This document shows positions 24,099 through 32,856 of a stretch of 64,000 bases of DNA, piece by piece. The position numbers and the translations under genes are program-made. This stretch comes from Actinoplanes sp. TBRC 11911 (GTDB lineage Bacteria > Actinomycetota > Actinomycetes > Mycobacteriales > Micromonosporaceae). The notes under the pieces were generated by a model. It was not told the origin of the DNA and made no database searches. It saw only the letters and a list, made by a program, of their open reading frames with translations. Within the stretch, counting starts at the first letter, position 1. The number at the start of each line of letters is the position of its first letter. The stretch lies in the NCBI RefSeq assembly GCF_012933445.1, contig NZ_JABBNC010000012.1, forward strand, positions 163,658-227,657. The letters run 5' to 3'.

Positions 24099-25499
24099 TT
24101 ACTGGCCCAGCAGCCACCGGTGCGGTGCCGCGAGCTGACGGGCCGCCGCCGGACCCCACGAGCCCGGCTTGTACGTGTGCGGCTTCGGCCGGTTGTCCAG
24201 CAGCGGCTCGATCGTCCGCCAGGTGGCGGCCAGGCCGTCCGGGCGGGTGAACAGCGCCCGGTTGCCGATCAGCACGTCGTGGATCAGCCGGGAGTACGCG
24301 GGCAGCGGGTCCGCGTCGGGCAGCCGGTCGAGCGGGAGCACGACCGAGGCCGGTTCCACGTCCGCCGTCACGCCCGGTTTCTTGGCCAGGAACGACAGCT
24401 CGATCTGGCCGTTGCCGGCGAGCGAGAAGGACAGCACGTTGCTCTGCGGCGGAAGATCCGGCCACGGGCTCTGTGGCTTCTTCAGCACGATGCTCACCCG
24501 CTGCGCGCTCTCCGCCAGCATCTTCCCGGTGCGCAGCAGGAACGGCACGCCCCGCCAGCGCGGATTGTCGATCCACACCTTGGCCGCCACGAACGTGTCC
24601 GTGACCGAGCCCCGGCGAACGCCCTTGAGCTGCTTGTACCCGGCGTACTGGCCGAGCACCACCTCGGCCGGGTCGATCGGCCGGAAGGCGCGGATCACCT
24701 TTTGCCGGGCGGCCTGCAGGGCGTTCGGGTCGAAGCTTTCCGGCGGTTCCATCGCGACCTCGGCGGCGACCTGGAACAGGTGGGTGACCACCATGTCGAG
24801 GATCGCGCCGGTGGCGTCGTAGAAAACCGCGCGGTCGCTGACGTCGAGCGTCTCCGGCACGTCGATCTGCACGCTCTCGACGTGCTCCCGGCTCCACATC
24901 GAGGCGAACGCCTCGTTGGCGAACCGGGTCACGTGCAGCTGCTGGGTCGCCTCCTTGCCGAGGAAGTGGTCGATCCGGTAGACCTGCTCCTCGCCGAGCA
25001 CGCGGTGCACGAGCCGGTTGAGTTTGTGGAACGACTCGGGCGACGTACCGAAGGGCTTCTCGTAAACGACCCGCGCGCCCTCGGCGAGACCGTGGGCGCC
25101 GAGCCCGCGGGTGATCTCCGGGAACGCGACCGGCGGGATCGCCAGATAGTGGATCATCTGGGCCTCGGCGCCGAACTCCTTGCGCGCCTCGTCGATCACG
25201 TCGAGCAGGCTGCCCGGGTCGTCGCTGTCGAAGCCGCCGCCGGCGAACCGCAGCCGGGACGCGAACTCACGCCACGGACCCTTCGCGGGCGCCGGGCCGA
25301 ACTGCGTCAGGGATTCCCGTACGCGCTGCCGGAAGTCCTCGTGCGAGACGTCGCCGCGACCGTTGCCGATGAGCACCCACTGCTCGGGCAGAAGTCCCTC
25401 GATCGCCAACGTGTAGAAGGCCGGCAGCACCAGGCGCTTGGAGAGGTCGCCGGTCGCACCGAACAGCACAAACACCACGGGGCCTGGAGTCGTCGCCAT
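24099..25499 (-). CDS. zwf: Glucose-6-phosphate 1-dehydrogenase
   Basis: 466 residues, close to the family length. The NADP loop FVLFGATGDLSKRLVLPAFY and the active-site RIDHFLGKEATQQL with the catalytic His are intact, as is VYEKPFGTSPESF. It oxidises glucose-6-phosphate to 6-phosphogluconolactone, making NADPH. It stands alone, without opcA, tal or tkt neighbours, so it may be a second isoform. GACAAT seven bases before the ATG suggests leaderless transcription. Confidence 0.92.
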   Translation of the reverse strand: MATTPGPVVFVLFGATGDLSKRLVLPAFYTLAIEGLLPEQWVLIGNGRGDVSHEDFRQRVRESLTQFGPAPAKGPWREFASRLRFAGGGFDSDDPGSLLDVIDEARKEFGAEAQMIHYLAIPPVAFPEITRGLGAHGLAEGARVVYEKPFGTSPESFHKLNRLVHRVLGEEQVYRIDHFLGKEATQQLHVTRFANEAFASMWSREHVESVQIDVPETLDVSDRAVFYDATGAILDMVVTHLFQVAAEVAMEPPESFDPNALQAARQKVIRAFRPIDPAEVVLGQYAGYKQLKGVRRGSVTDTFVAAKVWIDNPRWRGVPFLLRTGKMLAESAQRVSIVLKKPQSPWPDLPPQSNVLSFSLAGNGQIELSFLAKKPGVTADVEPASVVLPLDRLPDADPLPAYSRLIHDVLIGNRALFTRPDGLAATWRTIEPLLDNRPKPHTYKPGSWGPAAARQLAAPHRWLLGQ

Positions 25500-25529
25500 G
25501 CCGGAGATTGTCCCCCAGCACGGGCGTCC

Positions 25530-26483
25530 TCACACGGGCTGTGATCGGAACAACCCTCGATACGCCTGAGGCGTGGTGCTCAAACGCTGGCCGAAGTGAT
25601 GCCGGAGAGTCGCGGCGCTGCCGAACCCGGCCCGCACCGCGATCGTGTCCACGCCCAGATCGCTGTCCTCCAGCAGGCGGCGGGCGAACAGCACCCGCTG
25701 GTTGGTGAGCCAGTCATGCGGAGTCGCGCCGATCTCGCTGCGGAACCGGCGGGCGAACGTCCGGGGTGCCATGTGCGCGAGCGCGGCCATCGACTCCACC
25801 GAGTGCGGCTGACCGATCGTCTCGATCACGTGGGCGAGCACCGGCTGCAGCGTCTCGCACTCGATCACCGGCAGCGGCGCCTCGACGTACTGCGCCTGGC
25901 CGCCGTCGCGCTGCGGCGGCACCACCATCCGGCGGGCGATCATGGCGGCGACCGCCGAGCCCTGCTCCCGGCGGATCAGGTGCAGCCCGGCGTCGATGCT
26001 CGCGGCGGTGCCGGCGCTGGAGAGGATCTTGCCGTCCTCGACGAACAGGACATCGGGGTCGACCTCGGCCAGCGGGTGCCGGCGGGCCAGGTCCGCGGCG
26101 TGCCGCCAGTGCGTCGTGCAGCGCCGGCCGTCGAGCAGGCCGGCCGCGCCGAGCGCGAACGCGCCGGTGCACACGCTCATCACCCAGGCGCCGCGCTCGG
26201 CTGCCCGGCGCAACGCCATGATCGCCTCGGCCGGTACGTCGTGGTCGAGCCCGTAGGGCACCACGGCCACCAGGTCGGCCTCGTCGAGGCGGGAGATGTC
26301 GTGCTGGACGTCGATCGAGATGCCCGCGCCGGTGCGCACCGGGCGGCCGTCGACCGTGGCGACGGCGAAGTCGTAGCCCGGGAGGCCGTCGGCGGTGCGG
26401 TCGCTTCCGAAGAGCTCGCAGAGCACTCCGAGCTCGAAGACACCCACGTCGGCCAGGGCGAGAACGGCGATGTTGCGCAGCAT
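25530..26483 (-). CDS. GlxA-family regulator (DJ-1/PfpI domain plus AraC HTH)
   Basis: 317 residues. The N-terminal DJ-1/PfpI-like domain has the nucleophile elbow VMSVCTGAFALGAAGLLDGR and the following TTHWRHAADLARRHP. The C-terminal AraC HTH pair is SVESMAALAHMAPRTFARRF and DTIAVRAGFGSAATLRHHFG. Such regulators are usually activators with unknown small-molecule inputs. TAGGCT seven bases before the ATG at 26483 marks a leaderless promoter and decides the start over an upstream ATG at 26540. It is divergent from a 41-residue membrane peptide gene, a possible target. Confidence 0.88.
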   Translation of the reverse strand: MLRNIAVLALADVGVFELGVLCELFGSDRTADGLPGYDFAVATVDGRPVRTGAGISIDVQHDISRLDEADLVAVVPYGLDHDVPAEAIMALRRAAERGAWVMSVCTGAFALGAAGLLDGRRCTTHWRHAADLARRHPLAEVDPDVLFVEDGKILSSAGTAASIDAGLHLIRREQGSAVAAMIARRMVVPPQRDGGQAQYVEAPLPVIECETLQPVLAHVIETIGQPHSVESMAALAHMAPRTFARRFRSEIGATPHDWLTNQRVLFARRLLEDSDLGVDTIAVRAGFGSAATLRHHFGQRLSTTPQAYRGLFRSQPV

Positions 26484-26575
26484 GTGACATAGCCTACGGC
26501 CGATTGGCAGGATTTTGAAGGTGTATGGCATCTCTGCCACTTCCGACCATGACTCAGCGCGACGATGCTGAACAC

Positions 26576-26701
26576 ATGGAAATCATTCTTGCAGCATTCG
26601 TCCTGGTCATCCTGGTTGCTTCGATCGCCGGCTGGACCGTCGACACGCGCGACAGCGCCGACTGGAAACCCACCAATGGCGGGTTCCGGTCAAACACCTG
26701 A
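26576..26701 (+). CDS. 41-residue single-pass membrane peptide
   Basis: A short frame starting MEIILAAFVLVILVASIAGW, a clean hydrophobic helix, followed by a polar tail (TVDTRDSADWKPTN) ending FRSNT. It sits in the divergent gap between the GlxA-type regulator and the orphan gene at 26754. No ribosome-binding site is obvious. I do not recognise it. Hydrophobic-then-polar layout supports a real small protein, but this could be chance. Confidence 0.5.
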   Translation: MEIILAAFVLVILVASIAGWTVDTRDSADWKPTNGGFRSNT

Positions 26702-26753
26702 TATCGCCGCCACCCAACTGCAGCCCGGCGGAACTGTTTGGCACAGTGGACGG

Positions 26754-27908
26754 ATGCTGACCGACGTCGACCTGCCCGCGCCGGGCCTGCTCTGGCCCCG
26801 ATGGGTCACGCTCGCCGCGTCCCTGACCGGGATCGGCTGGTCGGACGTCTGGTACGTGGACGACGAGGGCGCGCACTACGACGATCACGGCGGGACGTGG
26901 GCACGGTTCGCACTGCTCGACGGCGCGCGGGCCGTTTTGTTCGGATATGACCGCGAGCACAGCGCCACGGCCGACGCCGATCCACCGATCGACCTGCTCA
27001 CCGGCGCGCCTTCGTGGCTGCCGTGGGACGCACTGACCCCGCTGGCCGAGTCCGACCGGCTGGGTTTCGTGGTGTGGCACGAGCAGGGCCGCTGGTCCCG
27101 GGTCCGCTACCGCGACGGCGTCGGCGACGGGCTGGTCGAGGCGGTGGGCGCGGTGCTCAGCGGCGAGAACGCGATGGGCCAGCTGACCGAGATCATCGCC
27201 GAGTGGGGGCGGCACGAGCTGGACACGCCGCAGGAGCGCGACGAGGTCCGCGCCGCGAGCGAGCAGATGCTGGCGGCCGCGGTCCGGGGCGTGATCTCGG
27301 CGAACGAGTTCGAGCGGCTGCTGGGCCGGGTGCCCGCTCTCGATCTCAAGGCGGCGCTGTTCGCGGCCGGGCGCGGCGGCGTCACCGCCGGGACCCGCCC
27401 GCCGCGCATCCCGGCCGGGGTGCGGCCGACGATGCGCCGCGTCCGGCGGCTGAGCCGCGGCGAGCACGACCGGCTGATCTGGGCCGCCATGCAGGACGCG
27501 CGCGAGCTCGACCGGATGCGGCCGCCGCACACCGACGAGCTGGACGCACTGGTGGCGTGGATGCGCGAAAGCGCGGTCGGCACGGTCATGGCCTATTCGG
27601 ACGCCACGAGCGTCAGCATCCAGGGGCGGGAAGCGGATCAGCAGCTCAGCCGGCTGCTGAGCGCTCTGCGCCGCGCCGAGGCCGACCCCCGGCACGGCAG
27701 CTGGCTGTTCCTGCTGGTCGAGACCACCGCCACCGACGTGCGCGCGGAACGCCACTACGACTCGTGGCCGCCGTGGTGGCCGGACGACGAGGGCCCGTGG
27801 CGCTCGCACCTGGTCGAGGAGATGGACGCCCGGGATCCACGGTGGCGGCCGGGCTGGACCAGGCTGCTCGACCCGTCAGTCGCCTACAAGGAGAGCTCTA
27901 CGAGGTGA
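26754..27908 (+). CDS. Orphan protein of unknown function
   Basis: 384 residues, soluble, acidic, rich in Trp and Arg; no signal peptide or membrane helix. I recognise no family. The N-terminal third (WSDVWYVDDEGAHYDDHGG, RLGFVVWHEQGRWSRVRYRD) looks like a small beta-rich domain; the middle is helical (RDEVRAASEQMLAAAVRGVI); the C-terminus has SVSIQGREADQQLSRLLSAL and a Trp/Pro-rich stretch (HYDSWPPWWPDDEGPW). Codon use is typical of the neighbours. The start at 26754 is the most likely ATG; the end overlaps the convergent LLM gene by 11 bp. Confidence 0.65.
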   Translation: MLTDVDLPAPGLLWPRWVTLAASLTGIGWSDVWYVDDEGAHYDDHGGTWARFALLDGARAVLFGYDREHSATADADPPIDLLTGAPSWLPWDALTPLAESDRLGFVVWHEQGRWSRVRYRDGVGDGLVEAVGAVLSGENAMGQLTEIIAEWGRHELDTPQERDEVRAASEQMLAAAVRGVISANEFERLLGRVPALDLKAALFAAGRGGVTAGTRPPRIPAGVRPTMRRVRRLSRGEHDRLIWAAMQDARELDRMRPPHTDELDALVAWMRESAVGTVMAYSDATSVSIQGREADQQLSRLLSALRRAEADPRHGSWLFLLVETTATDVRAERHYDSWPPWWPDDEGPWRSHLVEEMDARDPRWRPGWTRLLDPSVAYKESSTR

Positions 27909-28824
27909 GCTGAGGCAGCACGTCGGACGCGATCACGTCGAGGTGGCCGAGGTCGGTCATGTCGGTCACCCGCAGGTGGACGCGGCCCGCCCCGATCTCG
28001 GCCATCTCGCCGATGCGCTGCACCAGTGCGGCCGGCGAGCCCTCCACCGGGTCCTCCGGCGGCAGCGCGCTCGACACGTGCAACGGTGCGGCGCGCTGGG
28101 CGATCTCGCGATCGTTGCGCCCGACGGCAACCACGATGCCGGCGGAAAGCAGCAGGTCACGGTCGTGCCGAAAACACGCCTCCCGTACGCGGTCGAACTG
28201 CTCCGCGGTCTGCGCCACCGACTTGAACGGCATGTTGTACTCGTCCGCGAACCGGGCGGCCAGGTCGGGGGCGCGTTTCTGACCTTTGCCGCCCATGATG
28301 ATCGGCGGATGCGGACGCTGCACCGGGCGGGGCAGGGCGGGCGCGTCCACGAGGCGGTAATGCGAACCTTCGTACGAAAAGGTCGACCCATCCGGCGTAC
28401 GCCATAAACCGGTGATCACCGCGAGTTGTTCGGCCAAGCGATCGAAACGCTCGCCGACCGGCGGGAAGGGGATGCCGTAGGCGACGTGTTCGCGTTCGAA
28501 CCACCCGGCGCCCAGACCGAGCTCGACGCGGCCGCCGCTCATCTCGTCCACCTGAGCCACCATGATCGATAGTGGACCCGGGAGCCGGAACGTCACCGAG
28601 TTGACCATCGTGCCCAATCGGATGGTTTTCGTCTCGCGCGCCAGACCCGCAAGGGTGACCCACGCGTCGGTGGGACCGGGCGGCATCGGCGCCGGACTCA
28701 TCGCCCGATAGTGGTCGGCGCGCAGCAGGCTCTCAAACCCCAGTTCCTCGGCGTGCCGGGCTAATCGCAGCTGCGTGTCGTATGTGGCGCCGCGATGCGG
28801 CTCGATGAACAGGCCTACGCGCAT
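27898..28824 (-). CDS. LLM-class F420-dependent oxidoreductase
   Basis: 308 residues of the luciferase-like monooxygenase TIM barrel. Visible: SLLRADHYRAMSP, VTLAGLARETKTIRLGTMVN, MSGGRVELGLGAGWFEREHV and PIIMGGKGQKRAPDLAARFA. In actinobacteria most such TIGR03560-type proteins use F420 rather than FMN; which is used here cannot be read. AGGAG lies 9 nt before the ATG. It is divergent from a SsuA-like binding protein gene, so a sulfonate- or alkane-related substrate is conceivable but unproven. Confidence 0.85.
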   Translation of the reverse strand: MRVGLFIEPHRGATYDTQLRLARHAEELGFESLLRADHYRAMSPAPMPPGPTDAWVTLAGLARETKTIRLGTMVNSVTFRLPGPLSIMVAQVDEMSGGRVELGLGAGWFEREHVAYGIPFPPVGERFDRLAEQLAVITGLWRTPDGSTFSYEGSHYRLVDAPALPRPVQRPHPPIIMGGKGQKRAPDLAARFADEYNMPFKSVAQTAEQFDRVREACFRHDRDLLLSAGIVVAVGRNDREIAQRAAPLHVSSALPPEDPVEGSPAALVQRIGEMAEIGAGRVHLRVTDMTDLGHLDVIASDVLPQLTS

Positions 28825-28982
28825 CTAGTGTCTCCTCGCATAACCGGCTCATCATGATCGATCAGTCGTTCGGCGTCTACTTCGACCTTTGAGACAAAGT
28901 TGTCATCGATACATCGACCAGTTTGCCCTACGATCGCCCGTCGGGGCACGACTGTCCCCCGAACGTCCCGGGAAGGATCACC

Positions 28983-30014
28983 GTGCAGAGAAGGACCCTC
29001 GTACTCGCCGGCGCTCTCGCCGTCGCGCTGAGCGTGACGGCCGGTTGCAGCGACGACTCGAAAGACGATGGTGGCGGCGGCAACGGCGGCCAGGCGCTGG
29101 AGAAGGTCGTCTACCTGACCTCGTTCGGCAACTTCGGGCGGGACTCCTACGCGTACGTGGCCAAGGAGAAGGGGTACTTCAAGGACGCCGGATTCGACGT
29201 CGACATCAAGCCGGGCGCCGGCACCGGCGAGAACATCAAGCAGATCGTCGCCGGGAACGCGCTGTTCACCCCGACCGACCTGACCGGCGGCCTGCTCTCG
29301 GCCGGCGGCAAGGACAAGGTCACCGGCTTCGTCGCGGTCGCGGGCATCCAGCAGCGCACGATGGCCGCGATCATGGCGCTCGACGGCAGCGGGATCACCT
29401 CCCCCAAGGATCTCGAGGGCAAGACGCTCGCCGACCAGCCGGGCTCGGTGGTGCGCATGCTGTTCCCGACCTACGCGAAGCTGGCGAAGGTCGACGACAC
29501 CAAGGTCAAGTGGATCAACAACCCGGCACAGACGCTGATCGGCACGCTGGCCACCGGCAAGGTCGCGGGCATCGGCCAGTTCGTGGTCGGCAAGCCCACC
29601 GTGGAGAACGTCGCGAAGGGCAAGAAGGCGGTCGTCCTGCCGTACAGCGACTACCTCCAGGACCTCTACGGCAACGTGCTGATCACCAACACCGAGTACG
29701 CCAAGGCCAACCCGGAGAAGGTCAAGAAGTTCACCACGGCGCTGCTCAAGGGCCTGGCCGACTCGATCAACAACCCGGCCGAGGCCGGCAAGATCATGAC
29801 CAAGTACGTGCCGACCTCCAACGCCGACGGTGTGGCCGCCGAGCTCACCCTGATGGAGCCGTTCGTGCGGTCCGCCGCGGCCGGTGTGCCGGTGGGCGCG
29901 CTGGACGCCGAGCGGGTCGCCCGTAGCATCGCCATCCTGCAGGGATCCGGCCAGATCGACGCGGGTCTGAAGCCGGAACAGGTCATCGACTTCGACCTGG
30001 TTCCCAAGGCCTGA
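28983..30014 (+). CDS. ABC transporter substrate-binding lipoprotein, SsuA/ThiY (NMT1) type
   Basis: 343 residues from the GTG at 28983, which has GGAAGGA eight bases upstream. The signal LVLAGALAVALSVTAGC ends in a lipobox Cys. The mature protein has the NMT1/SsuA pattern: VVYLTSFGNFGRDSYAYVAK, KGYFKDAGFDVDIKPG and VAGNALFTPTDLTGGLLSAG. Such proteins bind sulfonates, nitrate, bicarbonate or pyrimidine precursors; the ligand here is not identifiable. A permease follows, but no ATPase gene. Confidence 0.85.
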   Translation: MQRRTLVLAGALAVALSVTAGCSDDSKDDGGGGNGGQALEKVVYLTSFGNFGRDSYAYVAKEKGYFKDAGFDVDIKPGAGTGENIKQIVAGNALFTPTDLTGGLLSAGGKDKVTGFVAVAGIQQRTMAAIMALDGSGITSPKDLEGKTLADQPGSVVRMLFPTYAKLAKVDDTKVKWINNPAQTLIGTLATGKVAGIGQFVVGKPTVENVAKGKKAVVLPYSDYLQDLYGNVLITNTEYAKANPEKVKKFTTALLKGLADSINNPAEAGKIMTKYVPTSNADGVAAELTLMEPFVRSAAAGVPVGALDAERVARSIAILQGSGQIDAGLKPEQVIDFDLVPKA

Positions 30015-30025
30015 CGAGATCATTC

Positions 30026-30057
30026 GCGGTGGGCGGGCCGGCGTGCGCGCCCACCGC
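30026..30057 (+). other. Intraoperon hairpin between binding protein and permease
   Basis: GCGGTGGGCG (30026-30035) pairs perfectly with CGCCCACCGC (30048-30057) around a 12-base loop, in the 61-bp gap between the two transporter genes. Such hairpins often stabilise the upstream message or attenuate the downstream one, giving more binding protein than permease. There is no U tract. Confidence 0.6.
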
Positions 30058-30075
30058 ACCCGATAAGGAGCTTCG

Positions 30076-30891
30076 GTGCAGGAGACCATGACCGCGCCCG
30101 CCGCCGTATCGGCCGCCCGCCCCTCCCGGCGCTCGCCCTCGGCGGTGCTGTGGCCGTTGATCGGCGTGGTGGTGGCCGTAGCGGTCTGGTGGCTGGCGAC
30201 GGCCGCCTTCGACATCCAGACGATCATCCTGCCGTCCCCGCCGGAGGTGGTGGACGGCTTCCGGCGCTACCCGTCGTTGCTGCTCAACGCCACCTGGGAC
30301 ACCACGCTCAACGCGGTGCTGGGCTTCACCCTCTCGGTCGTGGTCGGCGTCGCCATCGGCACCGCGATCGCCGCGTGGAAGCCGTTCGAGCGGGCGTTCG
30401 CGCCGCTCCTGGTCGCGATCAACGCGGTGCCGAAGGTCGCGCTGGCGCCGCTCATGGTGGTCTGGTTCGGCTTCGGCACCACGCCGATCCTGGCGATGGC
30501 CTTCCTGGTGTGCTTCTTCCCGATCGTGCTTTCCACCGCCACCGGCCTGATCAGCACGCCGGCGGATCTCGCGGAGCTGGCGCGCTCGCTGGACGCGTCG
30601 CGTTTCCAGACGTTCCGGGCGTTCCGCGTGCCGGCCGCCCTGCCGCAGATCTTCGTCGGTCTCAAGCTGGCGATGCCGCTCGCGGTCATCGGCGTCTCGG
30701 TCGGCGAGATGCAGTCCGGCGCCACCGACTCCGGCCTCGGCACGATCATCGTGCAGACCAGCGGTCAGGGTGACACCTCGACGGCCTTCGCGGCGCTGGT
30801 GCTGATGGCGCTGGTCAGCATCGTTCTCTACTACCTGCTGGTGCTGCTGGAGTGGCTCGCTCTGCCGTGGGTGCGCGCGACGACGGCGTAG
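30076..30891 (+). CDS. ABC transporter permease, SsuC type
   Basis: 271 residues with six helices. The EAA-like loop is LAELARSLDASRFQTFRAFR and the end of the family motif is PAALPQIFVGLKLAMPLAVI. AAGGAG stands before the GTG start. It pairs with the lipoprotein encoded just upstream. The next gene is convergent with no gap, so any ATPase partner must be encoded elsewhere. Confidence 0.87.
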   Translation: MQETMTAPAAVSAARPSRRSPSAVLWPLIGVVVAVAVWWLATAAFDIQTIILPSPPEVVDGFRRYPSLLLNATWDTTLNAVLGFTLSVVVGVAIGTAIAAWKPFERAFAPLLVAINAVPKVALAPLMVVWFGFGTTPILAMAFLVCFFPIVLSTATGLISTPADLAELARSLDASRFQTFRAFRVPAALPQIFVGLKLAMPLAVIGVSVGEMQSGATDSGLGTIIVQTSGQGDTSTAFAALVLMALVSIVLYYLLVLLEWLALPWVRATTA

Positions 30892-32856
30892 CTAGCTGGC
30901 CCGGCGATACGCCGGGCCCTTCCACCAGCGCCGCCCTTCGGCGGCGACCCCTTCCAGCACGAACAGGGTGTTGCGCAGTCCGGTGGCATCCTGTGCGCCG
31001 GCCGCCAGGATGTCCGGGTCCTCGTCGGTCTCCGCCTGCCCGGGTTCGGTCACGTCGACCTCGATGCTGTCGCCGTTGACGAGAAACAGCCGGAACTCCC
31101 GGGCACCATCGTCGCGCTCCTGCACCCGGACGGCGGCCACCGCGTCGTAGCGGTAGTTGGTCCGCTCCCAGTCGTGCAACGTCGCCGCCGCGAAGTCCAG
31201 CTCGACGGTCACCTGCCGGACCCCGTCCGCGGTCAGCAGGAACACCAGCAGCTGGTAGCGCGAGAACCGCCACGGGCCGTTCTTCGCCCGCGCCTTGCGA
31301 CTGTCGCCGCCGCGCGCCTCCAGCGAGGCGTACGCGCTGATGTCGCTCCACTTGAGCTGGTACGTCTCCAGCGCCCGGTGCAGCAGCATCCGGCGGTCAC
31401 ATTCGAGCCAGCGCGCCATGTCCATGTCCGTGGGCCGGTCGGACAGCCGATGCCGCCAGCGCTGAAACTCGAACCAGTACGTGGTCATGCGCTGGTCCCG
31501 CTGGAACTCCTCGACCGTTGCGCGCCGCCGCTCGGCGAGAATGTGCAGCCCGGTCAGCACCGCGACCCAGCCGGTTACGGCCAGCACGGCGACCGCCTCC
31601 ACCGTGCGCAGCGGATTCTGCCGGGCCGCGGCCTGAATCGCCCACACCATCCCGACCATGGCGGCGACGGCGCCACCCGCGGTGAAAGCCTTGGTCTGCG
31701 GCAGGACACTCCAGCGCTGCCGGTAGCCGACCAGCGTGCCGTCCACCCACTGCTGTTTGATCTCGCGGACCTGGAACCTGATCAGCCACTTGATCTGGTC
31801 CGCCCGCACCCGCGTCTCCCGGTACGCCTCGACCATCTCGTCGCGGAGCAGGCTCATCGGCACGTACGAGTCGACATACCAGGTCGCGCTGCCGGGACCG
31901 TCCGGGGCGTACTTGCGGGCGTACCGGAGATACATCTTGTCGACCTTGCGAGCGAAACCCGCCCGGGGCGCGGCGTCACTCGGCAGCCGTGCGATCCGCC
32001 GCAGCCGCTCCTCCTTGCGCCGCTGCTCGTCCCGGAACCGCCACTCCGCCCCGTTGACGACGGCCACTCCCGCGGCGACCACGGCCAGCGTCAGCATGAT
32101 CAGTGCCGGCGCGTCGTCGTTCTGGAGCAGCAGCCAGCCGATCACCCCGACGGCACCGGCGACGACCGCGGTGGTGAGCCCGGCGAGACCGAGCTGACCG
32201 GCGGAGACGTCGGCCGGCTTCACCGCCCGGGTCCGAGGGTTCGCCGGATCCGGTTCGAAGAACATCCACACCCGGTCCTCGCGGCGCTCGGTCTTCTGCC
32301 CGGCCCTGGCCTGATACACCTCCTCGTGCCACAGGTCGTCCTTGAGCGACCCGTGCAGGACGCGTTCGAGGTGTCGCAGCACTTCGCCGCGCATCTCGTC
32401 GTCGAGCCGATAGATGCTCGCCTGCACCTGCGCGGACACACCTTCGTCGGTGCTGCGGGACCGGCTGGCGGTAACCAGCTCGCGGACCGCGTCGATCCCC
32501 CGCGACCAGGTGTTGCGTGGCAGCGAGCCGATCTGCCGTTCCGCCGCGGTGTAGCTCTGCTCGTCCTCGGCGGTGAGCTCCCAGAGCGTGCGCCCGCTGA
32601 AGAAGGCGAGCAGCCAGTAGAACCAGACTTCGTTAGAGGCGCGAATCGAGCCGGTGACCTCGGAGAGCAGGGCGCGCGCCGTGGTCGCCTGCCCCGAGGC
32701 GAGGTGGTTGAGTGCGATCTCAAACTTCTCGTCCGGTGCGGCAGCGTCGGGAACTTGGTAGTAGCTGTTGTAAACGCCACCGTGAATTGTCCCAGCGACG
32801 GCCCCGTGGCTGCCCCCGTCCGCGCGGACGTTGGTGCCACCACCGTCGCCGGTCAC
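30892..32856 (-). CDS. Four-TM protein with N-terminal amyloid-like motif, partner of the nucleosidase
   Basis: 654 residues, family not named by me. Residues 15-31 read GGSHGAVAGTIHGGVYN, nearly the same as the C-terminal motif of the preceding nucleosidase. Residues 42-130 are helical and TPR-like. Two helices follow at about 222-245 and 250-270, then a basic cytoplasmic stretch, then two more at 390-412 and 418-441; the C-terminal third is soluble (RWLECDRRMLLHRALETY, GPWRFSRYQLLVFLLTADGV). The GTG start overlaps the nucleosidase stop by four bases (GTGA). A 2TM effector of the SLATT kind is one possible reading of the second TM pair. Confidence 0.75.
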   Translation of the reverse strand: MTGDGGGTNVRADGGSHGAVAGTIHGGVYNSYYQVPDAAAPDEKFEIALNHLASGQATTARALLSEVTGSIRASNEVWFYWLLAFFSGRTLWELTAEDEQSYTAAERQIGSLPRNTWSRGIDAVRELVTASRSRSTDEGVSAQVQASIYRLDDEMRGEVLRHLERVLHGSLKDDLWHEEVYQARAGQKTERREDRVWMFFEPDPANPRTRAVKPADVSAGQLGLAGLTTAVVAGAVGVIGWLLLQNDDAPALIMLTLAVVAAGVAVVNGAEWRFRDEQRRKEERLRRIARLPSDAAPRAGFARKVDKMYLRYARKYAPDGPGSATWYVDSYVPMSLLRDEMVEAYRETRVRADQIKWLIRFQVREIKQQWVDGTLVGYRQRWSVLPQTKAFTAGGAVAAMVGMVWAIQAAARQNPLRTVEAVAVLAVTGWVAVLTGLHILAERRRATVEEFQRDQRMTTYWFEFQRWRHRLSDRPTDMDMARWLECDRRMLLHRALETYQLKWSDISAYASLEARGGDSRKARAKNGPWRFSRYQLLVFLLTADGVRQVTVELDFAAATLHDWERTNYRYDAVAAVRVQERDDGAREFRLFLVNGDSIEVDVTEPGQAETDEDPDILAAGAQDATGLRNTLFVLEGVAAEGRRWWKGPAYRRAS

